Positions 1 through 11,100 of a stretch of 64,000 nucleotides of DNA are shown piece after piece; positions within the stretch are counted from its first letter, which is position 1, and each line of letters starts with the position of its first letter. The stretch is from Plectrocnemia conspersa. Lineage: Eukaryota > Arthropoda > Insecta > Trichoptera > Polycentropodidae. A program made the translations under genes and the position numbers. The notes below the pieces were generated by a model. The model was given only the letters and a program-made list of their open reading frames with translations, was not told where the DNA came from and did no database searches. The stretch is taken from NCBI GenBank assembly GCA_009617715.1, contig VTFK01000143.1, forward strand, positions 372,001 through 436,000, in the 5' to 3' direction.

Positions 1-160
1 AAGCCGTTAATCCTAAATTACTGGCACCAGTTGACGGGGTATAGGTCGGGTTGGGAAGAAACCGGCCAGAAACCGGCCAGAGACCGGCTACGTGTGAAAG
101 CTTTGTAAACGGCGCCGGCCCGGTGCCGGGTGAATCTATCCGGCACGTGTGAAACCGGCC
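1..160. repeat. GC-rich terminal piece of a MITE-like repeat
   Basis: This edge is far more GC-rich than the following DNA and repeats short blocks: AAACCGGCCAGA and AGACCGGCTACGTGTGAAA are followed by GGCACGTGTGAAACCGGCC. The same CACGTGTGAAA motif appears twice and the block ends abruptly near 160. This looks like one end of a small DNA transposon cut by the window edge. Class cannot be decided without the missing end. Confidence 0.4.
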
Positions 161-1469
161 TAAGAGCTTAGTACAAAAAGAGTATTAATTTACGTAGTCA
201 AACGCATTACATAATCAAATTGCTGGAGTGATAACTTTCCATATAAATTTTCAATGCATAACATATAATAATATTACTAATTAATAATATGAATCCAAAA
301 GAAAACATTGATTCAAAAACAATGTATGAAAATCAAAGTAGAGTTGCAATTTTTGATATTGCCGGTGACTACAAAGATATTGGTACGCAATATTTATTTT
401 ACAAATTATGACAGACAGACTAAACAAATTATTTTTTAAATTAAGACTTATTTTTACAGAGTCAATTTCTTAATTTAAAGAAGAAGGTTATTTACAGTGG
501 AATGGACTTAAATATCTGATCAAATTATTATTTCTCAATGAAATTCTGCTCTATTATCAAATGAAATTATGATAATAGATCAAAGTTATAATTGTATATT
601 AATAATTAATTTTGAACTTCTAGACACGATAGAAATTTAAAAACACTAGAGTACGTATGGGATTTGAGCCCATGTCTTTAAGAAATTAGTCACTAACTGG
701 TCTACCGTGCTCGTCATATGTTATATGTGTATAACATACACATATAATCATTGTGTCTTAAATAGTACTTTTTCTGCAATTGTATGTATTGTAAAGTCTA
801 CATTATATAATTATTTTATTTTTACACCATTTAGGATTATTTAGCCCAGTTCCCCAACCGTAATTCGAGCGTAACATTATTTTGAATACATAAAATTTAT
901 TTTAAATATCTAAAACTTTATTATACAGTCGGTATTTATCTTTAGATGATTTCTAATTATTAAAAAATAAATGTTAATAATTTTATTGTTATATTATTAT
1001 TAAATATATTTATTGCCATTATTATGTTTATTAGTGCGATCAAAGTTCTTACTCAACCTTGAAACTGTTCGAATATATACAATTATGTATATATAATACA
1101 ATTCCCAAAAGTATGGATTTATTTTATCTATGTGAACAGTTTTAGGTAAACATTTACTTGATAACACTATCTTAACATTATTGTTCATTACTATTTTTCC
1201 GCTGCCAAATTTTCAGTGAAATTACAGTTCTGGAGAAATATTATAATTGCAAAGAAAATATATGATTTGAAGAAAAACTCGTTAGCTTTTCGTTGCTCTA
1301 TTTAAAAAAATGTGTATGAGAGTTTTTCAGAACTTTTCTTACAAGCCTATTTTTTAACTATCGCAATGTATATAAATAATATTAAAATTACATCAACACA
1401 GAAGTCAACGAATTCACTCATATAACTTCGTCCCTTGCACTAACGCGAGTCATAAAAGTAAACTCGTAC
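161..1469. other. AT-rich intergenic DNA
   Basis: No conserved coding frame is seen. Short open frames here are AT-rich and have no recognisable domain. A tRNA-like B-box (GGGCTCAAATCCCA on the minus strand, around 660-675) sits near a weak A-box-like sequence, but the acceptor arms do not pair, so no tRNA is called. Confidence 0.5.
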
Positions 1470-1512
1470 CTGTTATCAGCATCATTGAAACGCCCATGAA
1501 ACGATTTGCCAT
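1470..1512 (-). CDS. Candidate first coding exon of a leftward gene
   Basis: On the minus strand an ATG in favourable context (AAAATGG) opens 14 codons reading MANRFMGVSMMLIT, then a GTACGAG splice donor at 1469-1468. The short hydrophobic run could be the start of a signal peptide. The surrounding 1.4-1.95 kb is clearly richer in GC and CpG than its flanks, as expected of a promoter plus first exon. No downstream exon is recognised between 1 and 1469, so the rest of the gene would lie outside the window. The function is unknown and the call rests only on composition, start context and donor. Confidence 0.25.
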
Positions 1513-2379
1513 TTTTAGAGCGGATCTATCCTTATCGTCGATGGCATTCAGAGGTAAATTTCAAACGATAACACACTCGTCGGTTAGCGATTTCAGTGTC
1601 AAAACTACACATGAAACATGCTACTCTCCTCACAAAGCTGTGTGTAGGAAGTGCAGCTGGCCGCTCGTAAATAATACCTATGACTGACCGCTTGTCACTC
1701 TCACCTGTCGCTACGATTAATCGTGTCACCGATTCTCCGAAACAATCTTCTAATTAGACATTCAGCGTGCAAATTGCCACTGAGTGAAATTCGCAACACG
1801 CGGCCGATGATTGGCATTGTATGAAAATGTCACCTACATTATAATATTCGGACCATAACGCTTTCACGTCGTCTTCTTTCTCATAGACATATAATTGCTG
1901 CCCATGTGTGTACTCGAGAATGCTCTTGAAATAAATAATATGTGTTTACGAAACGAACATTGCCTCTTTAGATGTCAATGTTTGTGAAGAGATAAGAAAT
2001 CTTTATTAGGGCTATATAAAATAGTTATTTGTTTTTTAGTTAAATAATTGTATTCGATACTATTGTTAATTTATCTTAATTTAATAAATCTCATATAAGA
2101 ATACTTTAAAATACCCTTATTGCTTAAATAACGTAAGATGCATACATATAATGTAATATATATATTTATAAATAACTATATTTAATCTCTTAAGCTATAT
2201 AAAAATCTAAATTCGGTATTCATGAGTCACTTTATATTATATTACCTAGTGTGACATATTGATTTTATAATATTTAAAAAGAGAATTTTTTTTAAATTCC
2301 CTTTAAAATTTATCAAAAAATTTATATCGCTAGCCTTCAATAATTAAAAAAATTAACCCCAATGCTAAATCTAGTTTAC
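1513..2379. other. Intergenic DNA, left half CpG-richer
   Basis: The 1513-1960 part has balanced composition with several CG dinucleotides and may be a promoter or 5' untranslated region of the leftward candidate exon. Its open frames on both strands lack known motifs. From 1960 onward it is plain AT-rich sequence in which I see nothing. Confidence 0.35.
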
Positions 2380-3640
2380 ACCGTAGAGTAAAAGCTGATG
2401 CTCTTGACAACAGTCTTCAAAATCAATGCAGAGGTGATAATAGTAAACTTGAAAATAAAATTAAAATACAAATTAACTAATATTTTGAAAAACTTTTGTG
2501 AAAAAATTACACAGTAACACTAACGAGCTAGAAAATATTATTCATCAACTTTCGAACCTTAACACTCCCAGATAATAAAGCCATTAAAATTCTTCCACTG
2601 ATTGCCATCAAATACTTATTAAATCTTATATAGACGTCTCTCTCCCGTGCTTGGAAGCTGGCAGACGTAACAGTTTTTCGTAAACCAGATGCTACCCTTC
2701 CTTCTATTATGTGGAAAAAAAAAGACTAGAACATGTTAATCCTAATATCTTGTATGAAGAACAATTTGACCTCATTTTATTCCGCCACGGATAAACTACA
2801 TCGAGTTGGGAAATATATTCAAAGGGGCTTTGCATCAAAAAGTAACTACAGGAGCAGTATTTATGAACATTGCTAAAGCATTCAATCGCATTTAGCACGC
2901 AGGCATTATATATAAAACAATTGAAATAAAATTTCCAGTAACGTTTATTGCGAATTAAAATTAAAAATAATTTGTCAACTTTCAGACCCTACTCTATGAT
3001 CTGCTGGCGTCCCCTAAGGTTTAATTTTAGGATCCTTGCTATTTGCAATATTCACGAATGATATCACTACTTTATTCGCCAACAATATCACAATTTTATT
3101 TTCTTATATAAATCCCCATTGAGTGATAAGTTTCAAAACAATAAAAATGGTTGAAAATGATCAGATAAATAACTAGTCACTGCAAATCCCATTAAAAGCG
3201 TCGCAATAATGTTCTCTCGTAGAAGAAAAAAGCTTTTGCTGTAGATAAATTAGCAAAAGTTCAAATGTTTAATTATATAAATGAGTGTCAAAATATGGCA
3301 AAGTATCTAGGTTTCACTTTAGGTTCTAAACTTTTTTGGAAATCTCATATAGATTAAACTAATTTTAAAAAATAAAACAACCAGAGCAAAACTATATTTT
3401 CTCTTTTGTCGTAAAAGTAAGTTAAATATCAAAAATAAATTACTAATCTATAATAATATCTACAATTTTGTACGATTCCTCGATTTGAGGATACATAATT
3501 AATACCCGTAAGTACGCGATAAAACTTCAGACCCGCGTCAAATGCTCCATGGTTTGTCAGCAACTCGATGTCACACCGTGATCTAAAAATAGATACTCTT
3601 ACTGAACACTTAAATGCGTTAATAAAAGAAATATAATTAA
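2380..3640 (+). mobile_element. Decayed Jockey/CR1-type non-LTR reverse transcriptase
   Basis: Pieces of a LINE ORF2 can be read in shifting frames on the plus strand. Near 2870-2920 there is a degraded K-AF box followed by AGIIYK. At 2980-3060 a Q-G-ILGSLLFAIFTNDI block matches the conserved PQGS-LGPLLF-IF-ND segment. A corrupted F-A-N-N version of the FADD catalytic box follows, and then NP-KS-AIMFSRRRK near 3185-3235. Further on, KYLGFTLGSKLFWKSHI (3300-3350) and a late region with LKNKLLIYN-like residues keep the family order. Stops and frameshifts are numerous, so this copy is dead. Assignment to Jockey/CR1 rather than another LINE clade is tentative. Confidence 0.65.
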
Positions 3641-4771
3641 TAAATCCAAATAATTAAAAAATCAATACAAAAAATATACATTAAAAAAAGTGATTTTCGT
3701 TTATAAAACTTTTACCAAAACTAGATATGCAAGAGAACATGGTCTAGGAACTGCAAAGCAGATTAGATACTGTAATAAGAAAAGTAGTGCGCTAAGGAAA
3801 TAAAACTTTTTCAATAATTTGTAAATCTTACATTGACACTAAGTTAATTGAACGTAAAGTTATTAACTAAATAATACACTATTGTTTTTTTTCACGAAAA
3901 CGACTTAAACCTATCCTGTACTGTGATGTAGACTAAGTGTACAAATTATCATTATTTGAATATCTCTATATACATATGTCTAATAAAATGTTAATATTTT
4001 AGATATTCCTTTGCGATACATTTACACATTAAATTAGATAATTACAAAGTAATAAAACTAAATATACTGTAAGCAAAATCATGTATTAATTCTTTAATAC
4101 AATCAAACGTGTGAGAAGTGTACAGAAGTTTTCAACTTGATTTTTTAATATTTATGTAAATAAATACTCGATACGTTAAATTTCTACATCCATACAAAAG
4201 AGTTACGATGTTCAATGCATTTATTTGTTTTCGGCACTTATAGTATAAAAATTATTGCAGCTTATTAAATATAATGATTATTTCATAGTAATATTTGTAT
4301 TACTAATTCTCACGCATTTTTGTATGTACATAAAAAAAATGAATGTTTTTGCACTGAAAAGACAATGTTAATTAACGCTAGTGGGGGTAATATCGAACAT
4401 TGTCTCTGATTTTAGAAAATAAGTGTTTAATTTTTATAATCTTATTTAGCGTTGTGAATCTTCTACATTCTATTTTTTTTTAATTCAAATCTAACGACGT
4501 TGCTATTTTATATAACTTAGAAATCAACAGAAACTTGTTAGAAATAGATTTAAATTATTAGTAGCAAATAAAAGATGAGCCCGCCCCTGGATATTTTTAT
4601 CAGCTAAATAACTTGTCGAAAAGCATATGACGTTTTGAAGCATCATATGGACGTAATCAGACGACTTATGGCCAATAAATTCGCACGTAGCAATAAAAGC
4701 ACTCAGTCGACTGATTGGTATTCGTCGTGCGTGCGCCGGTTTTTAGTTTGCACCATTTGGACTTTGACACG
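3641..4771. other. Intergenic DNA and ACAA2 upstream region
   Basis: Mostly AT-rich sequence with no coding signal. The final ~70 bases before the ACAA2 start are CpG-richer (TCGTCGTGCGTGCGCCGG at 4723-4740) and include TCAGTC at 4705-4710, an arthropod initiator-like motif. Transcription of ACAA2 probably starts there, but no TATA box is clear. Confidence 0.4.
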
Positions 4772-7700
4772 ATGTCTACTGCAGTAAAAGGTATTTATTT
4801 CACTGGTTTTGATAAAAAAATCCTACTATAAAAGTAAAATTATATTTAAAATCCTATTGTTTCAAATTATATTTCCTTTGAAAATAAAAATAACCGAATT
4901 TACTTATTAAGTGACGCCATTTTATTTTCATGATTAGTTTATATAATTCGTTTTATATTAATAAATAATTCATTTTCACTAATTGTACTGTACTGTACAT
5001 TGAATTCGTTGATAAGTTGATATTATCATCGATTATTTTCTATTTCAATGCCAATCTAATTAAATTAAGATAATGGGTATAAGAATTAAGTCTTGATATT
5101 TTTATTTTGTTAATTTAATACAAAACAATATGTGAAACAAAATTCTCTCCATATAATAAATAGGTGTTATTTAACAGAGACTAATTATTTTAAGAGATAC
5201 ATATGCGCATTTACATAAATACTTTGTTCTATGAAACGAATTTAGATATAATTGTTTACTTTTTGTATGTTTGACGTGTCAGCATATAATATTTAGTGAT
5301 TGGCGTATACTAACGCAAGTCCAAGTTATAAATGGAATCATTATCCCTTTTTGGAATATCGTACTTGTACGAGACTCAAATAGTTTGAAATGATTTTGTC
5401 ATAGTAAATAGTTTTAATACTGTTATTTCGATATTACAATAAATAACTTAGCTAGAATACCAGTAATGTGTATTATCACTATTGAAAGTTGTAATTGTAA
5501 CATCACTGTGAACACAAAATGAACTATGACTATGTTTTATAATGATCGGTGTATATGGAATGTTGTAAAAGTTCCCATTCCAGGTCAATCAATTCCTTTT
5601 CTGGTGACAAAATATGCGACAACTAAACACGTTTCAATCGGCAATACTCAATATTTCTTCAAAGTTCTCTAAATGTCAGCCTCGAGATGTTTATCATCAG
5701 CTCTGATGGAACATCTAGTGCAAGGATCATATTTTAAGGATAAGCCCCTGGATCAAAACTTGTATAACACTACTTCCTTTTTAAAATTCATTCAACATAC
5801 AATGTCGTAATTAATTCTCAGCAATTTTTCAAACTTTTCTGCAACATTTCTGTGTCATTAAATTAACTTTTTTATCACCCAAATAGAAAGTAAGTGTTAT
5901 GAAATGGATATTCATTTATCTCAATTTCACATTTTTACATAGCAACATAATCATAATAATCTAACTTTTTTATATTGTTTATCATAGGTATTTTTATCGT
6001 CGGTGCTAAACGCACGCCATTCGGTTCGTTTGGTGGAGCGTTCAAGGGTAAATCCAGCGCCGATCTACAAACAATAGCATCAGTCGCCGCCTTGAAAGCT
6101 GCAGGAGTCTCACCAGATAAAGTTGACACAGTTATTATCGGAAACGTCTTGACTGTGAGTAAACTTAAGTAATTATATAATTTGTAAGAATAAAATTATT
6201 CGATGATTAAATTTGCAAAAGATCAAAGTACTGTTATTAATATCTTATCTACCAGACTATAAATATTATGTCATAATGTGTTATTGTAATTTTTGTTTTT
6301 TTAAGAATACATCACCAGATGGTGCTTTCTTGCCTCGTCACGTTTCACTTCGTTGTGGAATTCCCATTGAAAAACCAGCATTGGCTATCAACAGATTGTG
6401 CGGGTCTGGATTTCAAGCAGTCGTCAATGGCGCACAAGTATGTACATATATTGAATTTTAAAAGATTAAAACTAATCTTACTCTAAAAGTTATGTAAGAA
6501 TAATATCACAGAAAAAGCAAACTCAAAATTTTTAATTCGAAAAGAACAAACATATTTCTAATTAGACTTATGTCTAATTTCATCATGGAATGCATAAATG
6601 TCTATTGTGTTTATTTTAATATTTTTTATTGCAGGATATCTTAACTGGAACTGCCAGAATTGCATTGACGGGAGGAGTCGACAATATGTCGCAAGCCCCG
6701 TTTGCAGTGAGAAATATACGTTTCGGCACATCACTCGGAGTGCCTATCTCATTCGAGGATACTCTCTGGGTCGGACTCACGGACAGTTACTGCAAACTTC
6801 CCATGGCGTTGACAGCCGAAAATTTGGGAGAGCAATATAAAATCCCCAGAGAAGACGTAGACAAATTTGCATATAGATCCCAGCAACTCTGGAAAGCAGG
6901 TCTGTTAAAAAATATATCAATCAATTATAATATACATATAATATAATAATATGTTGCTTATTATAGTGATAACACTTAATAAATTTTGTCATCTTTGACA
7001 GGCACATATGTTATCTATTATTAAATCATAAAAACATGTTTTTATCAATTTTTTATTATATATTTATTTAAGGAAACGATGCTGGTGTGTTCGCTTCTGA
7101 AATTACTCCCGTGACCGTCAACATTAAGAGGAAAGACGTCGATATTACTGTCGACGAGCATCCAAAACCTTTAACTACATTGGAAGGTTTGGCTAAGCTG
7201 CCGACAGTCTTCAAGAAAAACGGCGTCGTCACAGCCGGAACGGCATCTGTAAGTCTTTTTAAACATTTCATAAAATAAAACCGATTATGCATAAAAAAAA
7301 ATTACAGGGCATTTGCGATGGTGCTGGTGCTATATTATTGGCTAGTGAAGAAGCCGTGTCAGCTGAAGGTTTAACTCCGTTAGCGAGATTAACCGGCTGG
7401 GCTACAGTCGGCGTGGAACCGAGCATAATGGGAATCGGACCTGTCTCGGCCATCCAAAACTTGCTAAAAGCTACAAAACTCACCCTCAACGACATCGACC
7501 TTTATCGAAGTATGTGCTCAATTTATCATCACTGTTTAAAAAAATATTTAAATAAATTCTTATCTGCAGATCAACGAAGCATTCGGAGTGCAAACATTGG
7601 CTTGCGCCAAAGCTTTGAACCTTGACATGGAGAAGTTAAACGTCAACGGAGGAGCCATTGCTCTTGGACATCCTTTGGCAGCGTCGGGTGCTCGTATTAC

Positions 7701-7887
7701 TGGTCATCTTATTTACGAATTAAAGTAAGTAAAATAATCTTCAAATATTAAAATAAAATAGTCACTAGTGATTTAATAAAAAATATTACGACTTTGATTA
7801 ATTTTCAGACGACGAGGACTGAAACGTGGAATTGGATCTGCTTGCATCGGTGGAGGACAAGGAATAGCATTATTAGTTGAAGTATAA
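4772..7887 (+). CDS. ACAA2: 3-ketoacyl-CoA thiolase, mitochondrial (acetyl-CoA acyltransferase 2)
   Basis: The enzyme performs thiolytic cleavage of 3-ketoacyl-CoA in the last step of mitochondrial beta-oxidation. Eight exons are read: 4772-4790, 5988-6154, 6306-6437, 6635-6899, 7073-7248, 7308-7509, 7570-7724 and 7809-7887. They encode about 397 residues, the family's usual length. Catalytic elements are visible: nucleophile Cys94 in NRLCGSGFQ, His354 in GGAIALGHP and Cys384 in [10 protein letters not shown]. The N-terminus resembles vertebrate ACAA2, which keeps an uncleaved targeting signal, and runs straight into the thiolase fold ([10 protein letters not shown]). Exon 6 carries one extra T near 7500-7503 (DIDL then a shift before IEINEAF), so the frame closes only if one base is removed. 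All introns are GT-AG. An AATAAA lies at 7962-7967. The gene converges on CPSF3. Confidence 0.93.
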
Positions 7888-7961
7888 AACATAATGTTTT
7901 TACACAAGTGCCAAAATTTAATTTTTTGACAATGTTATATACACAAACTAATTAAGTTAAT

Positions 7962-7967
7962 AATAAA
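7962..7967 (+). terminator. ACAA2 polyadenylation signal
   Basis: A canonical AATAAA lies 75 bases after the stop codon. The reverse-strand AATAAA for the convergent CPSF3 gene is at 8102-8107, so the two 3' ends are about 140 bases apart. Confidence 0.6.
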
Positions 7968-8187
7968 TTTTATTGATATATGTAATTGAACTGGTTCAAA
8001 TTTTTAATAATTGAATTATGTAAATCACACAATTTTACAATATTATTCTTTTATACATATATATTGAAATGAAAAATATATTTTTATACACTTACGATGA
8101 TTTTATTTTTATTAAAAATATAAACTGTACAATAACCGGGTACTTGTCTAAACAATATGCAAGCACCCAGTCAAAAATATAATGAGT

Positions 8188-11100
8188 TTAGTTACTAACT
8201 ATCTTAGGAGGCATTATAGACTGATGGAGTTTGGTCACCGCAGTATAAACAATGTTTTGGAATGTCTCATCATCTTCACAAACCACTTCCTGTGAATGTT
8301 AAAATAATCAGTAAAATATCGTATAAAATAATATAATAAAATAGCTGACAATAAAACTGTTACCAGATTTTCCAAATTTATATGAGCTATCTTTCCATCG
8401 ATGGACACATCGAGATTTTCGCCTTTGAACATCTTAGGAACTGAATCTTCTCCGAACATGTCTTGAAACATCTCAATGACGCACTCCTTAAATATACATT
8501 TAAGATTCATAAAAAGATAATGACGATAGTGTAAATAAATTAACCTACTTTAAAGTGCATCCTATCTTGTTTCGGTATCATAGGAAGAGTTTTCGGGACT
8601 GGAATCATTGAAGCAGTAATCGCTCCTGCGACAATTGCGTCAGCATACATGTCTGTGATCGGTTGTGCTACCCACTGTAATAATGATAAAAATATTCTAG
8701 TTTAAGATCCTTTGTAATTTATATGAACGTATCTTAATCAATTGTGAACAAGTAATAACCCTCTCAAAAGGGCTCTTAAATATCTCCAGTTTAAGTGCCT
8801 ATCTAATATGTCTTACATCTAGAAAATCTACATTCCAATTATATCTAGGTAGTCGTTTATATATATATATACATATATCGTCTCAATAAACCAAGTTTCC
8901 ACTTGTCTTTTATAATCTTTGATATTATTCTTAGAAATTCTGGCTTGTTGATTATAGACCTTGCCTAAATTTTGTAGTGTTCGTATTAAATGCTTAGTGA
9001 TGAGTATCATGTCATCGGCATAGCCGAAAATCGAACTTTTCTTTCTATATTATTACGTGAACAGATTTTGAAAATATCAAAGACACTAAAAATAAAAAGG
9101 TTATTATTGTTGCAGGATTTTTTATTCAAAAGTTATTTCGGAAATTTTTGTTCAAGGAAGACAAATCCCGAAAGCTAAAAAAAAGTTGATCACGAATTTT
9201 TAATGTGTTCCTATTTTAAGATTAATTAAAAAATCAGCTCTATATATTATATATATATTCATGCCTCTTCTCTTATCAAAGTTGATTTAAAAGAAAAAAT
9301 AATTTTTGATAATTGAATTTTATGAAAAAGTATCATAGATTATTTAAGGTTATGTTATGCATGTCACGCAAAAAATATGAGTATTTATTTGTAATGAAAT
9401 ATGGTCTTTCAATTTAATAAATTGTCCAAATGTCATAACTTACCATTCATTTGACTTTAATTTTGGAATTAACCACAATTTTTAAGTCAAAAAGAAAAAA
9501 ATACACAAAAAGTGAAAATACATCAAATAACATATTCATCTGGGTTATAATCTAAAAACATAAATAATGTTATTTTTTTAAGAACTTGTCCAAGCTGCTT
9601 GGAACTCTAGAATATTAGACCAGTATCTTATGGATTATGAAATAAATTTCATCTAATTAATTATATGTTAATAAGTCTAACCCCTTTGAGTAGTGAATTA
9701 ATTTATACATATTTTCTTGTTCAAACCCAAACCTAACCTAAAAGAATTAACCTAACCCAAGTTGTAGTTTTATTTTAATTTGTTAGTATACCACTAGGAG
9801 TGAGTTAATTTTACATATTTTTGCATTAATATTTCTGTTGTTATTTATTTATTATTATTTTATACTGCATTTATAGTAAATTATAAAAAAAAAATCAGTT
9901 ATTTTACTACTTGTTTGTATCAGTATGTTTTAATAATTTATTTTATCACTTATATTATTAAATTTCGTTAATTTGTTTTACAATTTTTTTATATATTGTT
10001 CGACTTTTGTGTAATTTTCTCAATATTTTTTTATAAAATTAATCTAAAATATTTTTTGTTATGATCATTTATTTCGTACTCTTTAATTTATTGTTATTAT
10101 TTTCTATAGAAATAATTTACAATAAATAAATTTTTATTATATAAATATAATGTTTTTTATTTATTATTTTTTCAGTTATATATGTAAATATTTAACTATC
10201 AGAGAAAAACCGTGAAAGATCGATCACTGTACATTTACAGCGATGCCACTCAAAGGATTAAGGTGACCAGACGTCCTCCTTTGAGGAATGTCCTCCTCGA
10301 ACAAATGTCAAAGGTGGTGTATTTTTAGTGCCCTACTTTGATAGTTTCCAAGCGAATGATGTCACCCTGTATTTACCTTACTCGATGACCTCTTTCTGAG
10401 TATATATAAATATGTAAAAGTATACAAATTAAAAAAAATTATATTAATATATTCGTTCATTGCTTTTATGTATAATTAATCACTAAACTTATCATAAAAA
10501 ATTCTAAACAAGATATAAAAATAAGTAAGGTTATCAAAATAATTTATATAAATAATGACCAATCTTTTTTTTTATAAGTCATGGGCAAAGTTCAGTGTAT
10601 TTCGCCTGCCAAATTATACTATCAAAATTAATTCATATACACGTATAAATTTGACATTCCAGTGACAGGTAACCTTCAAATATGTGTGTATTTTCTTTCT
10701 AATTCTTATACTTGAAAAATCTCTTCAGAAAACAATTTTCAATGGGAATCTTACAAGGGTAAAAGTTAATTAATAATAATAAATAATTAGACATAATTGA
10801 GGAAGAACAGAAGTATATATACAACAAAAAACTCAAAGTTCATCATTTAATTAACGGCAATTAACAGCTAAATTGACATAAACGGGTCCGTGAAAAACTT
10901 CAAAGTACAAAGGTGGAAGGTCTAAAATTGTTATTGGCCTATATAGTCTTGTTTTATGATGTGACATATTTATAAATTTCCATACCTCAATCGTTATCGT
11001 TTTGTTGTTGATTGTGAGATCCACACAGTTATACAGACGCCATTTGGTCTCCGGACCCTCTAAAACTTCTATATTACCAGCTACTTGTGTTAACACGTGT

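Noticed and set aside
655..720. tRNA-like sequence on the minus strand with a good B-box
   Set aside because: The acceptor ends do not pair and the A-box is weak; at most a worn tRNA-derived SINE fragment.
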